Positions 1 to 9,181 of a stretch of 64,000 nt of DNA are shown in pieces; position 1 is the stretch's first letter, and each line of letters begins with the position of its first letter. This stretch comes from Mucilaginibacter sp. cycad4. GTDB lineage: Bacteria > Bacteroidota > Bacteroidia > Sphingobacteriales > Sphingobacteriaceae. The stretch lies in assembly GCF_034263275.1 (NCBI RefSeq), contig NZ_CP139559.1:1116001-1180000 (forward strand), in the 5' to 3' direction. The notes under the pieces are model-generated. The model searched no databases. It was not told the DNA's origin and worked only from the letters and a program-made list of their open reading frames with translations. The translations under genes and the position numbers were made by a program.

Positions 1-1517
1 AGGTTTGCCAATTAAAGAAGGCTTTAACAGCCATAGCACAGATCAAACGCATAGCCGAAGGTTCGGAAAGTATGCCTTTGCGGGCGATAGGCGAACAGCT
101 TAATCCCTGCGCATTTATTTGCGAAAAGATAGAACGCGAATTGAACCCCGAGCCGCCGGTAATGCTGGCAAAAGGCTCAGTAATGAACGAGGGCATTAAT
201 GAGGAGCTCGACAGGCTGCGTAAGATTGCCTTCGGCGGTAAAGGTTACCTGCTCGAGATCCAGAAACGTGAGGCCGAATTAACAGGCATCCCCTCACTTA
301 AAGTATCGTTTAATAACGTGTTTGGTTACTACCTGGAGGTTACCCACGCCCACAGGGATAAAGTACCCACCGAATGGATCCGCAAGCAAACGCTGGTAAA
401 TGCGGAGCGCTATATTACCCCCGAGCTTAAGGAGTACGAAGAACAGATTTTAGGCGCCGAAGAAAAGATCTTCGCACTTGAAACACAATTATATAATGAC
501 CTGCTGTATTCGCTTGCTGAGTATATTAAACCTATCCAGCTTAATGCCCAGCTGATAGCCCGTTTGGATGTGCTGCTCAACTTTGCAACCATCTCCATTA
601 AAAACTACTACGTTAAGCCCGAGATAAACGAAAGCAAGGTGCTTGATATTAAAGGCGGCCGCCACCCGGTTATTGAGAAGAACCTGCCGATAGGCGAGGA
701 GTATATTACCAACAGCGTATATCTTGATTCGGAAACCCAGCAGATCATCATCATTACCGGCCCCAACATGGCGGGCAAGTCGGCTTTGTTAAGACAAACC
801 GGTTTGATAGTACTGATGGCCCAGATGGGCTGCTTTGTGCCGGCTAAAGCCGCATCGATAGGTTTGGTTGATAAGATCTTTACCAGGGTAGGGGCTTCGG
901 ATAACCTTTCATCCGGCGAATCGACCTTTATGGTGGAGATGAACGAAACAGCAAGCATTCTCAATAACCTGAGCGACAGAAGCCTCATCCTGCTGGATGA
1001 GATCGGCCGGGGTACATCAACCTACGATGGTATTTCCATTGCCTGGTCCATTGCCGAGTACCTGCATAACCACCCTGCTGCAAGGGCTAAAACCCTGTTT
1101 GCTACACATTATCATGAGCTTAATGAATTGAGCAACTCATTTAACCGGGTTAAAAACTTTAATGTATCGGTAAAAGAGGTTGGGCAGCAGATTATATTTT
1201 TACGTAAGCTGGTGCCGGGGGGCAGCGAACACAGCTTCGGGATCCACGTAGCTAAACTGGCCGGGATGCCCTCAAAAGTGTTGACCCGCGCCAACGAGAT
1301 CCTAAAGAAACTGGAAAACGAACGTACAGGCGGCGAACATATTAAAGAAAGTATCCGTAAGGTGCAGAAACAAGCTGTACAAATGCAGATGTTTTCGATA
1401 GATGACCCTGTACTGGTAAAGATCCGAGACACGCTGAATAACCTTGATGTAAATACGCTTACTCCAGTTGAGGCCCTTATGAAGCTGGATGAGATCCAAA
1501 GGGTGGTGAAAAGTTAA
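1..1517 (+). CDS. mutS: DNA mismatch repair protein MutS, C-terminal part (5' end outside window)
   Basis: MutS recognises mismatched bases and uses ATP binding to recruit the repair machinery. The reading frame is open from base 3 through the window edge, so the Met at 72 is internal and about 505 residues of a protein usually near 870 are present. The Walker A motif GPNMAGKS is encoded near 759-782. The Walker B segment [16 protein letters not shown] follows near 985, then the ATPase signature ATHYHEL. The coiled-coil clamp/lever part lies upstream of the ATPase, and the C-terminal end ([15 protein letters not shown]) resembles the dimerisation tail. The gene ends just before an inverted-repeat element. 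MutS2 is unlikely, because no Smr domain follows and the ATPase domain ends as in MutS1. Confidence 0.95.
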   Translation, partial: VCQLKKALTAIAQIKRIAEGSESMPLRAIGEQLNPCAFICEKIERELNPEPPVMLAKGSVMNEGINEELDRLRKIAFGGKGYLLEIQKREAELTGIPSLKVSFNNVFGYYLEVTHAHRDKVPTEWIRKQTLVNAERYITPELKEYEEQILGAEEKIFALETQLYNDLLYSLAEYIKPIQLNAQLIARLDVLLNFATISIKNYYVKPEINESKVLDIKGGRHPVIEKNLPIGEEYITNSVYLDSETQQIIIITGPNMAGKSALLRQTGLIVLMAQMGCFVPAKAASIGLVDKIFTRVGASDNLSSGESTFMVEMNETASILNNLSDRSLILLDEIGRGTSTYDGISIAWSIAEYLHNHPAARAKTLFATHYHELNELSNSFNRVKNFNVSVKEVGQQIIFLRKLVPGGSEHSFGIHVAKLAGMPSKVLTRANEILKKLENERTGGEHIKESIRKVQKQAVQMQMFSIDDPVLVKIRDTLNNLDVNTLTPVEALMKLDEIQRVVKS

Positions 1518-1522
1518 TTGGT

Positions 1523-1626
1523 AAGTCCGAAAGTCGGGAAGTCTGTAAAGTCCGAAAGTCAAAAGCTTTAAAAAGTCATAGATTTTTTTACTTCCGGACT
1601 TTCGGACATCGGACTTCCCGACTTCT
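1523..1626. repeat. Intergenic inverted repeat after mutS
   Basis: The left arm (1523-1560) holds AGTCCGAAAGTCGGGAAGTC followed by TCCGAAAGTC. The right arm (about 1590-1626) holds the complements GACTTTCGGA and GACTTCCCGACTTC, so the transcript can fold into a long imperfect hairpin with a loop of about 30 bases. It sits directly behind mutS and may end its transcript. Repeats of this style are common between genes in this bacterial group (general knowledge). Copy number in this genome cannot be seen here. Confidence 0.7.
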
Positions 1627-1691
1627 TCACCATGTTAATATGTTAAAAACATCTGTATCTTCTCAATAAACTTTAAAGCTAATTTTACTTC

Positions 1692-2258
1692 ATGAGCCTA
1701 TATCTGCGCCGTAGTTTTTATTTGTTTATATTTTTCCTTTCCCCTTTCATATTAAGCTCATGTCATTCGCGCAAGGCCGCTATGCGCGGCCAGCCGGGTG
1801 AAGTGGTTAACCCTTCGCCTGATATCGCTTCAAAATACTCCGAAATTATGGGGGTAGACAGGGGGGAGATCCAAAACGGCCGTCTTTATGCTTTCATCGA
1901 TCAATGGATGGGAACGCCCTATAGATTTGGCGGACTTGATAAAGATGGTATTGACTGCTCCGGCCTGGCATTTCTGCTGGAACAGCAGGTTTATGGCATC
2001 ACCATCCCACGCATGACCAGCAAGCAGATCTCCGTCATCAAACGAAAATATGAGGATGAGCTAAAGGAAGGCGACCTGGTATTTTTCGATTTCGATGGCA
2101 AGCAGTTTAGCCATGTTGGGGTTTATCTTCAAAACGGCTATGTAGTACATGCCAGCTCACGCCGTGGGGTTATCATCGTTAAACTGCGTGATCCATCTTT
2201 ATATAAATACTTTTCGAGAGCCGGCTCTATTGAAAACGTGCCCACCAGCATGAATTAA
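1692..2258 (+). CDS. NlpC/P60 family cell-wall peptidase, lipoprotein
   Basis: Predicted outer-membrane or periplasmic lipoprotein that cleaves peptide bonds in peptidoglycan stem peptides (family knowledge). The 188-residue product begins with a hydrophobic signal peptide ending in a lipobox, LSSC, with the lipidated Cys at residue 24. The NlpC/P60 domain covers roughly residues 62-175. The catalytic Cys89 (GIDCSG), His141 (SHVGVY) and His153 (VVHASS) are all present, and GDLVFF is a conserved strand. The length fits the small Spr/NlpC group. It stands alone on the + strand between two inverted-repeat elements, so it is probably monocistronic. Which peptide bond it cuts is not visible. Confidence 0.9.
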   Translation: MSLYLRRSFYLFIFFLSPFILSSCHSRKAAMRGQPGEVVNPSPDIASKYSEIMGVDRGEIQNGRLYAFIDQWMGTPYRFGGLDKDGIDCSGLAFLLEQQVYGITIPRMTSKQISVIKRKYEDELKEGDLVFFDFDGKQFSHVGVYLQNGYVVHASSRRGVIIVKLRDPSLYKYFSRAGSIENVPTSMN

Positions 2259-2261
2259 ATA

Positions 2262-2345
2262 ACACGAATTCTAGAAGAATTTTTGCGAATTACAAGAATA
2301 TCTGGTTAAATCGCATTCGTGTAATTCGTGAAAATTAGAGCTGAT
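2262..2345. repeat. Intergenic inverted repeat (CACGAATT type)
   Basis: Arms of about 23 bp, near 2275-2297 and 2313-2336, are imperfect complements built on GCGAATTACAAGAAT and ATTCGTGTAATTCGTG. Such CACGAATT palindromes are a familiar intergenic family in Sphingobacteria (general knowledge). The element lies behind the NlpC/P60 gene and just upstream of the promoter of the next small gene. Confidence 0.6.
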
Positions 2346-2371
2346 TTGTGCTGTAATTTTCAATAATTTTG
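2345..2371 (+). promoter_or_regulatory. Bacteroidota-type promoter of the 42-residue gene
   Basis: A TTTG (-33 type) at 2345-2348 is followed after 15 bases by TAATTTTG at 2364-2371, a full match to the TAnnTTTG -7 consensus. The start codon at 2376 follows only four bases later, so the transcript could begin at or very near the ATG (leaderless or nearly so). The spacer is slightly short compared with the usual 17-19 bases. Confidence 0.5.
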
Positions 2372-2375
2372 CATC

Positions 2376-2504
2376 ATGGCCGGCAAAAAACAAGATTATT
2401 CATTCTGGACTAAATACAAGCAGTTCGCAGGCACCGAGATTATGCTTTATGTGATCATGGTGCTTGGCATTATCCTCGGCATTGTGATATTTAGTTACCT
2501 TTAA
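2376..2504 (+). CDS. Small single-pass membrane protein, 42 residues
   Basis: Starts MAGKKQDYSFWTKYKQFAGT and ends in one hydrophobic helix (EIMLYVIMVLGIILGIVIFS, about residues 21-40), so the charged N-terminus should face the cytoplasm. The function is unknown. Support for a real gene is the TAnnTTTG box directly upstream, the clear charged-head plus transmembrane composition, and the lack of any other gene in the gap. Its last 14 bases overlap the convergent DUF3857 gene, so the two transcripts share complementary 3' ends. It could be a small accessory subunit or an envelope-stress peptide. No family is recognised with certainty. Confidence 0.55.
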   Translation: MAGKKQDYSFWTKYKQFAGTEIMLYVIMVLGIILGIVIFSYL

Positions 2505-4401
2505 TCAGGGTAATGTTATCGTTATCCACATCGGCTATTGACTGATAAAAGTCAACCAATTCCTGGTAAGTATCCTTGCTGTAAGTGCCATCAATAAGCT
2601 GCAGCTTGCGGCTATAGATCAGCTTATCGCCATTTACTGTTGTGCTTGATTCAAATTTTCCAAAAGATTTTTCGATACTTACTTTTTTGGGCCGCATGTC
2701 AACTTTATAGCCTGCAGGCAAGGTATAAGTTATTTCATCCTCATCGGTATATCCGCGATTAATATAAACATCATTATGTCGATTGCGTACTTCACGCAGC
2801 GGCGAACTTATCCGATTAGCCGGGTTGGCCATGAAAACTATCTTTCCATCGGATATTGAACCATAGTCTGTGGCCGCAATTTTTAAAGTTTCGGAGGTAT
2901 AAGGATGTTCAATCTTAAATTGTTTCAGGTCCGCACTTTCAATTTCGAGGTTGTTGATGGGATAGATTTTTTTCAGGTCTTTGATCTGTTCTGTTTTCGA
3001 CTCGTAGATCACGTGGTCACGGTCTTCATAATCGGTGCCTTTAAAATTGGTTACCATTGTACCTGAAAGTCCGCCATTGGCGCTTAATGTAAACGTGGCT
3101 TTACGTTGTTCAAGATTGGCCTGGGTTGTGTATTTGGGCGTGTGCATCAGTTTACCACCCTGGGGTGTACAGGCCAAAACCGTACGGTCGTCGGTAAAAT
3201 CGCCCAAAAAGCCAAAAGGTATGTTCTGGCTGGTACATTCTACAAAGGTTGTATCATTTTTAAAGGGCAGGCACAGGATAACATGGTTACCCTGGTCTAA
3301 GCTTGCAAAATCGGGCAGCAAGTTTACTTTTGAGCTACCGGCATGCACAACGCAATAGTAAGATTCAATATCGACAGCTTTTAATAAGGCCTGTGTATAA
3401 TTAACCAATGCTTTGCAATCCCCATAATTTTGCGCATCGACATCTGAGGCAAGGAAAGGCTGTAAACCGCCAATTCCTACCTGTATGCTGATATAGTGCG
3501 TTTTGCCCTGCATATACTCATATATTTTGCGGGCTTTGACTTTAGGATCAGTTATGGATGCTGTAAGCTCCTTCATTTTTGCCACGGTTTCCGGCGGTAA
3601 TTGCTGACGGCTGGCGTTAAGCTTATCGTATTGCCACTGGCCAAGCTGTTTCCAGTTGGTAAAGGAGCCGCTGATGCCGCGGTACATGAATTTTTCCGGT
3701 ACTATTTTGAGGCTTGGCATTATAGCCCTGTAAACGGGGCTATATGGCTCATATTTTAAAGCTTTAAGATTGCTGATCTGCCAGCTATATGTTTGCTGTC
3801 CCTGCTTGTTGGTGCCGGTAATTACGTTAACAGGCAAGTTGGTTTGCTTGTATTTAATCTTGAAATCGGGTTTACAGATCAGCGTATAAGAACTTTTTTC
3901 AACTGCGATGCCTTCCGAGCTGATAGGGTACCAGTTGTCAAGATCAAGCGACTGTTTTGACCGGATATCATATTCATAACTTATGGTGTATGGATATTCA
4001 GCTACCCTGGGCTGGTAATGTTTGATCTTCAGGTCGGTAAAAAGCGAAAAACCATCGTGATTACTGTCATCATCGAAATCGCTTTCCGAAAACTTGCCCG
4101 TAGGCTTGCCCCACTGGTTGTAGATTATACCTTTTATATCCTTGATAATGCGGCTTTTATCATGCCATATTGCTATTTCAACATCATCGTCGCCGTTTTT
4201 ATTAAAAACAGTTATGGCTTTTTTTACATGGCAAAGGGTGTTGTCAAGATCTTTAACCTCAACGATAACCTCCTCGTCGCGTACAATCGAACTGGCGTAG
4301 GGTAATAATTCTTTGGGAATTAGTGAAACGTCATAGTTAACCTGCGCTTTTACGCAGGTTATTGCCGAAAATATAAACAGTGTAGTTAAAAATGCTTTCA
4401 T
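2491..4401 (-). CDS. DUF3857/transglutaminase-like exported protein with intact Cys-His site
   Basis: The 636-residue product begins with a Sec signal peptide (MKAFLTTLFIFSAITCVKAQ). An N-terminal DUF3857 beta-rich domain (about residues 40-230) is followed by a transglutaminase-like fold. The expected active residues are visible: Cys329 in NYGDCKAL, His373 in GNHVIL and an acidic residue, Glu388, in TFVECT. The C-terminus is beta-rich. It is the second gene of a pair, and its start codon overlaps the stop of the upstream paralogue by one base (TAATG), so translation is probably coupled. The role is unknown; the fold suggests peptide or isopeptide chemistry in the periplasm. Confidence 0.85.
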   Translation of the reverse strand: MKAFLTTLFIFSAITCVKAQVNYDVSLIPKELLPYASSIVRDEEVIVEVKDLDNTLCHVKKAITVFNKNGDDDVEIAIWHDKSRIIKDIKGIIYNQWGKPTGKFSESDFDDDSNHDGFSLFTDLKIKHYQPRVAEYPYTISYEYDIRSKQSLDLDNWYPISSEGIAVEKSSYTLICKPDFKIKYKQTNLPVNVITGTNKQGQQTYSWQISNLKALKYEPYSPVYRAIMPSLKIVPEKFMYRGISGSFTNWKQLGQWQYDKLNASRQQLPPETVAKMKELTASITDPKVKARKIYEYMQGKTHYISIQVGIGGLQPFLASDVDAQNYGDCKALVNYTQALLKAVDIESYYCVVHAGSSKVNLLPDFASLDQGNHVILCLPFKNDTTFVECTSQNIPFGFLGDFTDDRTVLACTPQGGKLMHTPKYTTQANLEQRKATFTLSANGGLSGTMVTNFKGTDYEDRDHVIYESKTEQIKDLKKIYPINNLEIESADLKQFKIEHPYTSETLKIAATDYGSISDGKIVFMANPANRISSPLREVRNRHNDVYINRGYTDEDEITYTLPAGYKVDMRPKKVSIEKSFGKFESSTTVNGDKLIYSRKLQLIDGTYSKDTYQELVDFYQSIADVDNDNITLIKGN

Positions 4402-6374
4402 TATTTTTTCTTGAAGATCATATCTCCCTTTTCGGTAAGGATGATCTTATTAAATAACTCCTTAAGATAAGGATACTCGGCCGAATCATAAACCGATTTG
4501 TTGAATTGGGTAATGTTTGAAAAAGTGAAGGTGTTATTATCCTGGCTTTCAAATGTGGTAGCAAACATGCCGCCCTTGTTTGGCAACGAAAAGGCCACTG
4601 TCTGTGGCGGAGTTTCAACCATGTATTGCACGGGTAGATGCATTACCAAAACCAACCTCTTGTCTGAAGCAAAAGCCCAGTCGACAGGGTAATCACGTTC
4701 GGCCAGTTTGAATGGATTGGTAGTACGTTTTTCCCAAAAGTAAGGGTTAAATGCAAGTTTATCGTGGTTGGTATTGTCAAAAGCTTCTATCTCTACCTCA
4801 AAAGTTTCCCTTAGCGGGTTTTCAAGGCTATCGAGATTTACAATATCTGATTTAAGTACTTTTAATTTCGGTTGCTTCTCATCAAAATCTTCAACATATT
4901 CATCAACAGTATTGAACTTTTTAATGGCTTTACGTTTTTCGTAGGCATCGTAACCTTTGTAGTAATTGGTTATAGTGCCTTTTAATTTACCATTATCGAG
5001 TAGCGTAAGATCAAACATCCGTGTAGTGGCCGCTTTTTGCTGCGTGCTTAATTCTATCCAGTACGATGGTTTATTAAGGCTGATCACCCTGCCTTTATCA
5101 TTGATGCATTTAAGAGGTAGTAAACCAAATGAAAGCAATGGGTCGGTTGCGTCAAGCAGGTAGGTTTTATCGCCAATAGTTAAACGGGCTATTACATAAT
5201 TAAAGTCGTTAAGTACAGGATAAAGGGTGTTCACCATGCCATGGTCACGGGTTGAAAGTACTACTGCTTCGGCATTAAGACCGGCTGCGCTAAGCGCTGT
5301 AATAAGTGTAAGGTTGATATCGGCAATGCTGCCGGCATGGGTATCCAGCGCTTTTTTAACACCGTCGGTGCTGTAAATGCCAATGTAGTCATTCCATTTT
5401 ATCTGGCTTTTTATCCAGGTATACAGGGCTTCTGCTTTATCAAGATCATCTGTTTTACCCGCAATGACCGGGGCTATCCGCTCTTTGAGCAGGCTGGTGC
5501 GTTTTAGCTGTACGCCAAATTCATCAGCTATTTTTAGCTGGTGGTCAACATCGCTCCATTCTTTGGTTACAACGGTTTTAACTCCGGTATAAGGATTGGT
5601 AACCTCAACCAGCTCAAAGTAAATGGCTGATAAAAAGTTTTTACGGGCGGTCATATAATCCTCATCAACAAATGCCGGAATATCCTTCATGTTGTAAGTG
5701 ATATGCGAGCAATCGGCTTTTGAACCTCCCGATGAGAAGCATTCACGCTCAACTTCCGAATTGCTTTTAGTTAATTTCAACGCTCCGCGCAATGAGGCAT
5801 TAAATGTCCAGAACCCGGGGATATGCACTTCATATTGTGAGTTTACCTTAGGGATATCATCCTGGAATGTCCACCCTCTGAAATGGTCCCAATAAGGCGA
5901 AATGAGTTCATATTTAAATTCAATAACACAACCCGGCCGCAATGCAGGCAGGGCAAACTTTACTGTGCTGCCATATTTATAGTCTTTAACGGTAAATACT
6001 TTTTTAGGATCCAGCTCGGCCTTTTGGATAATACCGTTATCATCTTTATAATAGGTGAAACCGGTAACATTGTTAACCTCCTCATAGGAATTATCACCAT
6101 TATGTATCGGGATTTCAATGGTGCCGTGGGTAAGCCCTTCTTTGGTAAATATTTTAATTTTGGCATGATACGTATGGATGAGCCTGATGTGGTCCATGTA
6201 TTCATCTATGCGGGTATTGCCAAACTCGTTTAAAAAAACAGCATTAGCTTGCGGTTCTTTATCATATTTGGCCATTTCAATCTCCGGGTCGGTGATCCCG
6301 GTCTCAAAATCCTGGGCTATGGCTAAATGTGATAAGCCGATAAAAATCAAAAGAATAAGAATAAATCTGTTCAT
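4401..6374 (-). CDS. DUF3857/transglutaminase-like exported protein, degenerate active site
   Basis: A 657-residue exported paralogue of the next gene, with signal peptide MNRFILILLIFIGLSHLAIAQ, a DUF3857 domain (about residues 45-260) and a transglutaminase-like domain (about 310-415). Where active relatives have G-D-C-K-D it reads GSIAD (348-352), and the usual His position in F-N-H-V-I is Tyr393 (FNYVI). The third position, Asp408 in LLDATDP, is kept. The catalytic Cys and His are therefore missing, while the fold and length are intact. That suggests a non-enzymatic partner of its neighbour, with which it overlaps by one base. It is the first gene of the pair; the promoter should lie in the AT-rich 6375-6499 gap. 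Confidence 0.85.
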   Translation of the reverse strand: MNRFILILLIFIGLSHLAIAQDFETGITDPEIEMAKYDKEPQANAVFLNEFGNTRIDEYMDHIRLIHTYHAKIKIFTKEGLTHGTIEIPIHNGDNSYEEVNNVTGFTYYKDDNGIIQKAELDPKKVFTVKDYKYGSTVKFALPALRPGCVIEFKYELISPYWDHFRGWTFQDDIPKVNSQYEVHIPGFWTFNASLRGALKLTKSNSEVERECFSSGGSKADCSHITYNMKDIPAFVDEDYMTARKNFLSAIYFELVEVTNPYTGVKTVVTKEWSDVDHQLKIADEFGVQLKRTSLLKERIAPVIAGKTDDLDKAEALYTWIKSQIKWNDYIGIYSTDGVKKALDTHAGSIADINLTLITALSAAGLNAEAVVLSTRDHGMVNTLYPVLNDFNYVIARLTIGDKTYLLDATDPLLSFGLLPLKCINDKGRVISLNKPSYWIELSTQQKAATTRMFDLTLLDNGKLKGTITNYYKGYDAYEKRKAIKKFNTVDEYVEDFDEKQPKLKVLKSDIVNLDSLENPLRETFEVEIEAFDNTNHDKLAFNPYFWEKRTTNPFKLAERDYPVDWAFASDKRLVLVMHLPVQYMVETPPQTVAFSLPNKGGMFATTFESQDNNTFTFSNITQFNKSVYDSAEYPYLKELFNKIILTEKGDMIFKKK

Positions 6375-6499
6375 ACAAATTGTGATAATTAGGGATAATC
6401 AAATTAAATAATAAATTGATATATTAAATAAATTAAAAAATTTATTCTGCTGATTAATTTTAGGACATTTGCGACCTTTGCATCTCTGAACTCTGACAA

Positions 6500-7525
6500 A
6501 TGAAATTAAAATTAAAACGCCCGCTGGCCTTCTTTGATCTTGAAACAACTGGTACCAATATCGGTGCCGACCGTATAGTTGAAATATCTGTTATCAAGCT
6601 TAACCCTGATGGCAGCGAGGAAGTGAAAACATGGCGTGTTCACCCGGGCATTCCTATTCCCCTCGAGTCATCACTGGTGCACGGCATTTATGACGAACAT
6701 ATACTGAACGAGAAGCAATTTAAAGAACTTGGCCAGGATATTGCCGATTTTATTGCCGATAGTGATTTGGCCGGATATAACTCAAATAAGTTTGACATCC
6801 CAATGCTCATGGAAGAGTTTTTACGCGCCGGGGTGTCATTTAGTTTAGATGCGCGTCATTTTGTTGATGTGCAAAATATATTCCACCAAATGGAACAGCG
6901 TACTTTAAAGGCTGCTTACCAGTTTTACTGTAATAAAGTAATTGAAAATGCACATTCGGCCGAGGCTGATACCCGCGCCACCATGGAAGTTTTACTGGCG
7001 CAGATTGAGCGTTATGAAAACGTGGAGTGGGAAGATAAAAAAGGTAACAAGATAGTTCCTGTTGTTGGTGATGTTGAAGCGTTGCATGTGTTTACCAATT
7101 TGAGCAAGCCGGTTGATTTTGCAGGCCGTATGGTTTACAATGACCAGGGTGAGGAGCTGATAAACTTTGGCAAGCATAAAGGTAAACGTGTGGAGGATGT
7201 ATTGAACGCCGAGCCAAGCTATTATTCATGGATGATGCAGGGCGATTTTCCGCTGTATACCAAACGTAAGCTTGAAGAGATCTACACCCGCTGGAACGCC
7301 AAAAAAACAGCCGAACGCCAGGCCAATAAAGCAGCCCAGCCAAAGCCGGCGGATCAACAGCCCCCTGCTCCTAAACCTGAGTATCAAAAAAAGGAATATA
7401 CGAAGCCCGATCATACTAAAAATCAACAGTATCAAAACAAACCTTTTAAAAAGAAAGATGAACCGGCCCAGCCGGTTAATGATGATATGCTGGCCCAGTT
7501 AGCTTTGAAGTTTAAAAAGGGTTGA
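6500..7525 (+). CDS. DnaQ-like 3'-5' exonuclease with ExoX-like C-terminal segment
   Basis: DEDD-family nuclease expected to remove nucleotides from 3' ends of DNA in repair or proofreading (family knowledge). Motif I FFDLETTG (Asp13, Glu15), the middle motif LAGYNSNKFDIPML and motif III NAHSAEADTRA (DEDDh type) are all present in the first 175 residues. Residues about 215-265 (INFGKHKGKRVEDVL...YYSWM) match the small domain that follows the nuclease in ExoX-like proteins. The last 75 residues are low-complexity, rich in Lys, Pro and Gln, and probably disordered. The product is 341 residues and the gene is monocistronic, ended by a terminator hairpin at 7583-7614. Confidence 0.88.
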   Translation: MKLKLKRPLAFFDLETTGTNIGADRIVEISVIKLNPDGSEEVKTWRVHPGIPIPLESSLVHGIYDEHILNEKQFKELGQDIADFIADSDLAGYNSNKFDIPMLMEEFLRAGVSFSLDARHFVDVQNIFHQMEQRTLKAAYQFYCNKVIENAHSAEADTRATMEVLLAQIERYENVEWEDKKGNKIVPVVGDVEALHVFTNLSKPVDFAGRMVYNDQGEELINFGKHKGKRVEDVLNAEPSYYSWMMQGDFPLYTKRKLEEIYTRWNAKKTAERQANKAAQPKPADQQPPAPKPEYQKKEYTKPDHTKNQQYQNKPFKKKDEPAQPVNDDMLAQLALKFKKG

Positions 7526-7582
7526 TTAAGTCTGTCTGAACCTTGATTTTTAGGATTAAAGGATTTTCAGGATTTTTTATTG

Positions 7583-7614
7583 AAACCCTTGCAGTTATTA
7601 TGCAGGGGTTTTTT
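7583..7614 (+). terminator. Intrinsic terminator after the exonuclease gene
   Basis: AAACCCTTGCA (7583-7593) pairs with TGCAGGGGTTT (7601-7611) with one G-U pair around a 7-base loop, and a run of T follows to 7614. It is placed 58 bases past the stop codon. Confidence 0.8.
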
Positions 7615-7660
7615 GTTAATAATATTCTGAAACCCAGGCTTCATGGATTCGTTCCACTTT

Positions 7661-7704
7661 AACCTTTTTAACCTTTTTAACCTTTTTAACCTTTTTAACC
7701 TTTC
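7661..7704. repeat. Tandem 9-base repeat AACCTTTTT
   Basis: Nearly five head-to-tail copies of AACCTTTTT run from 7661 to about 7704. The array runs into the 3' end of queG, supplying its stop codon (TAA, bases 7695-7697 on the minus strand). The copy number is likely to vary between strains by slippage (inference). Confidence 0.9.
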
Positions 7705-8627
7705 AAAAAATCAATATTCCGTTTCAACCCGCTGAATTTGGTGCGCTTAACAGCCGAGTTTTTAAATACTTTTTGGAAAACATCCTGCGTAATATCCTGC
7801 CAGTCGGCGGTTTTCAGGTGCAGCAGATCGGGGTGGGGAGTAAAGGCCGATTCGGTATTAAGCACCGAAAAGCGGTTCCATGGACAAACGTCCTGGCAAA
7901 CGTCGCAGCCAAACATCCAGTTATCCATTTTGCCTTTAAATCCCTGCGGGATTTCGTTTTTAAGCTCGATAGTTAAATAGGAGATGCAGCGGCTGCCATC
8001 AACCACGTAAGGGCCTACGATAGCATCGGTAGGGCAGGCATCGATACAGTTGGTGCAGGTGCCGCAATGATCGGCCGTGGGGGCTATATCATATTCCAAT
8101 TCAAGGTCGATGATCAGTTCGGCCAGGAAAAAGAACGAGCCGGCTTTTTTATTAAGCAGGTTACTGTTTTTGCCAATCCAGCCCATGCCTGCTTTACGTG
8201 CCCATGCTTTATCCAGCACCGGGGCCGAATCAACAAAGGCACGGCCACCTACTTCGCCTATTGTGTCATTGATGATTTGCAGCAATTGTTTGAGCTTATC
8301 TTTAATTACTGTGTGATAATCAATGCCATAAGCATATTTGGATATTTTGGGGGCCAAGGGATCGTCCTGGTGCCGATCGGTATAATAATTAATGCCCAAC
8401 GATATAACCGATTTAGCGCCATCAACCAGTAAGCGCGGATCAAGACGCTTATCGAAATGATTTTCCATGTACGCCATTTCACCATGCATGTTTTTATTGA
8501 GCCAGGATTCAAGGCGGGGGGCTTCGTCTTCCAAAAAATCTGCCTTGGCTATACCACAAAACAAAAAGCCAAGCTTTTGCGCCTCGTTTTTAATGAGTTG
8601 ACTGTATGTGGCTTTGTTTTGCTGCAT
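7695..8627 (-). CDS. queG: Epoxyqueuosine reductase QueG
   Basis: Catalyses the last step of queuosine synthesis, reducing epoxyqueuosine to queuosine in tRNA with cobalamin and two [4Fe-4S] clusters (family knowledge). The 310-residue product carries the cluster motifs [15 protein letters not shown] and [11 protein letters not shown]. The family segment [10 protein letters not shown] lies in the N-terminal cobalamin-binding part, and [17 protein letters not shown] marks the active-site region. The C-terminal HEAT-like extension found in some QueG proteins is absent, as is common in Bacteroidota. The start ATG at 8627 fits the family N-terminus. The stop lies inside a tandem repeat. Confidence 0.95.
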   Translation of the reverse strand: MQQNKATYSQLIKNEAQKLGFLFCGIAKADFLEDEAPRLESWLNKNMHGEMAYMENHFDKRLDPRLLVDGAKSVISLGINYYTDRHQDDPLAPKISKYAYGIDYHTVIKDKLKQLLQIINDTIGEVGGRAFVDSAPVLDKAWARKAGMGWIGKNSNLLNKKAGSFFFLAELIIDLELEYDIAPTADHCGTCTNCIDACPTDAIVGPYVVDGSRCISYLTIELKNEIPQGFKGKMDNWMFGCDVCQDVCPWNRFSVLNTESAFTPHPDLLHLKTADWQDITQDVFQKVFKNSAVKRTKFSGLKRNIDFLKG

Positions 8628-8803
8628 TTGTGCAAAGATAGTATAAATTGAAATCGCTATGTGCCCGGCACGTTCTTCAATATGTTTTATCAGGCATGAT
8701 ATACTTGTATCAGTACATTATTCGTTATTATTATTTACCCTGTGTTGCTATAAATTGACTATTGGTGCAGTTTTTGTATCTGATTAAAAAATAAATTTAT
8801 AGC

Positions 8804-9172
8804 ATGCTTGAGCATATAAGATACTTGCCGGCGCATGTATTAGGAATGCATGCGGCTGGCCACGTTACTATTGGAGATTATGAAAAGGCTTTACGGCCAT
8901 TGCTTGAGCAACAGGTGAAACAAACCGGGCGGATAAACTTTTTATTAATACTGGAAACTAAAATTAAAAATTTTACTGCAGGTGCCTGGTGCGGTAACAT
9001 CAGGCTGGGCCTTAAATATTTTACCCGGTGGAACAAAGTGGCCGTAGTGACCGACCAGGATGGGGTACGTGAGTTTAGCCACCTGTTTAAATATATTTTA
9101 CCGGGCAAATTTGCTGGCTACAAGCTGGAGGAATTGGACGAAGCCGTAAAATGGGTAACGGGAATTAAATAA
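8804..9172 (+). CDS. SpoIIAA-like (STAS-fold) protein
   Basis: The 122-residue cytosolic protein matches the SpoIIAA-like family, whose members have a STAS-type alpha/beta fold and mostly unknown roles. Family features are the N-terminal strand that becomes HAAGHVTIGDYEKAL, a central LLILETKIKNFTAGAWCGNIRLGLKYF and the end segment KVAVVTDQDGVREFSHLF. There is no signal peptide. A 62-residue acidic gene starts 9 bases downstream, so the two are probably co-transcribed from the divergent gap with queG (8628-8803). Confidence 0.75.
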   Translation: MLEHIRYLPAHVLGMHAAGHVTIGDYEKALRPLLEQQVKQTGRINFLLILETKIKNFTAGAWCGNIRLGLKYFTRWNKVAVVTDQDGVREFSHLFKYILPGKFAGYKLEELDEAVKWVTGIK

Positions 9173-9181
9173 ATAACCATT

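Noticed and set aside
3035..3358. Plus-strand open frame (107 codons) opposite the DUF3857 gene
   Set aside because: It is antisense to a strong gene, and its product has no recognisable features.
7661..7704. Tandem AACCTTTTT array as a CRISPR array
   Set aside because: The repeats are 9 bases with no spacers, and no cas gene is in the window.
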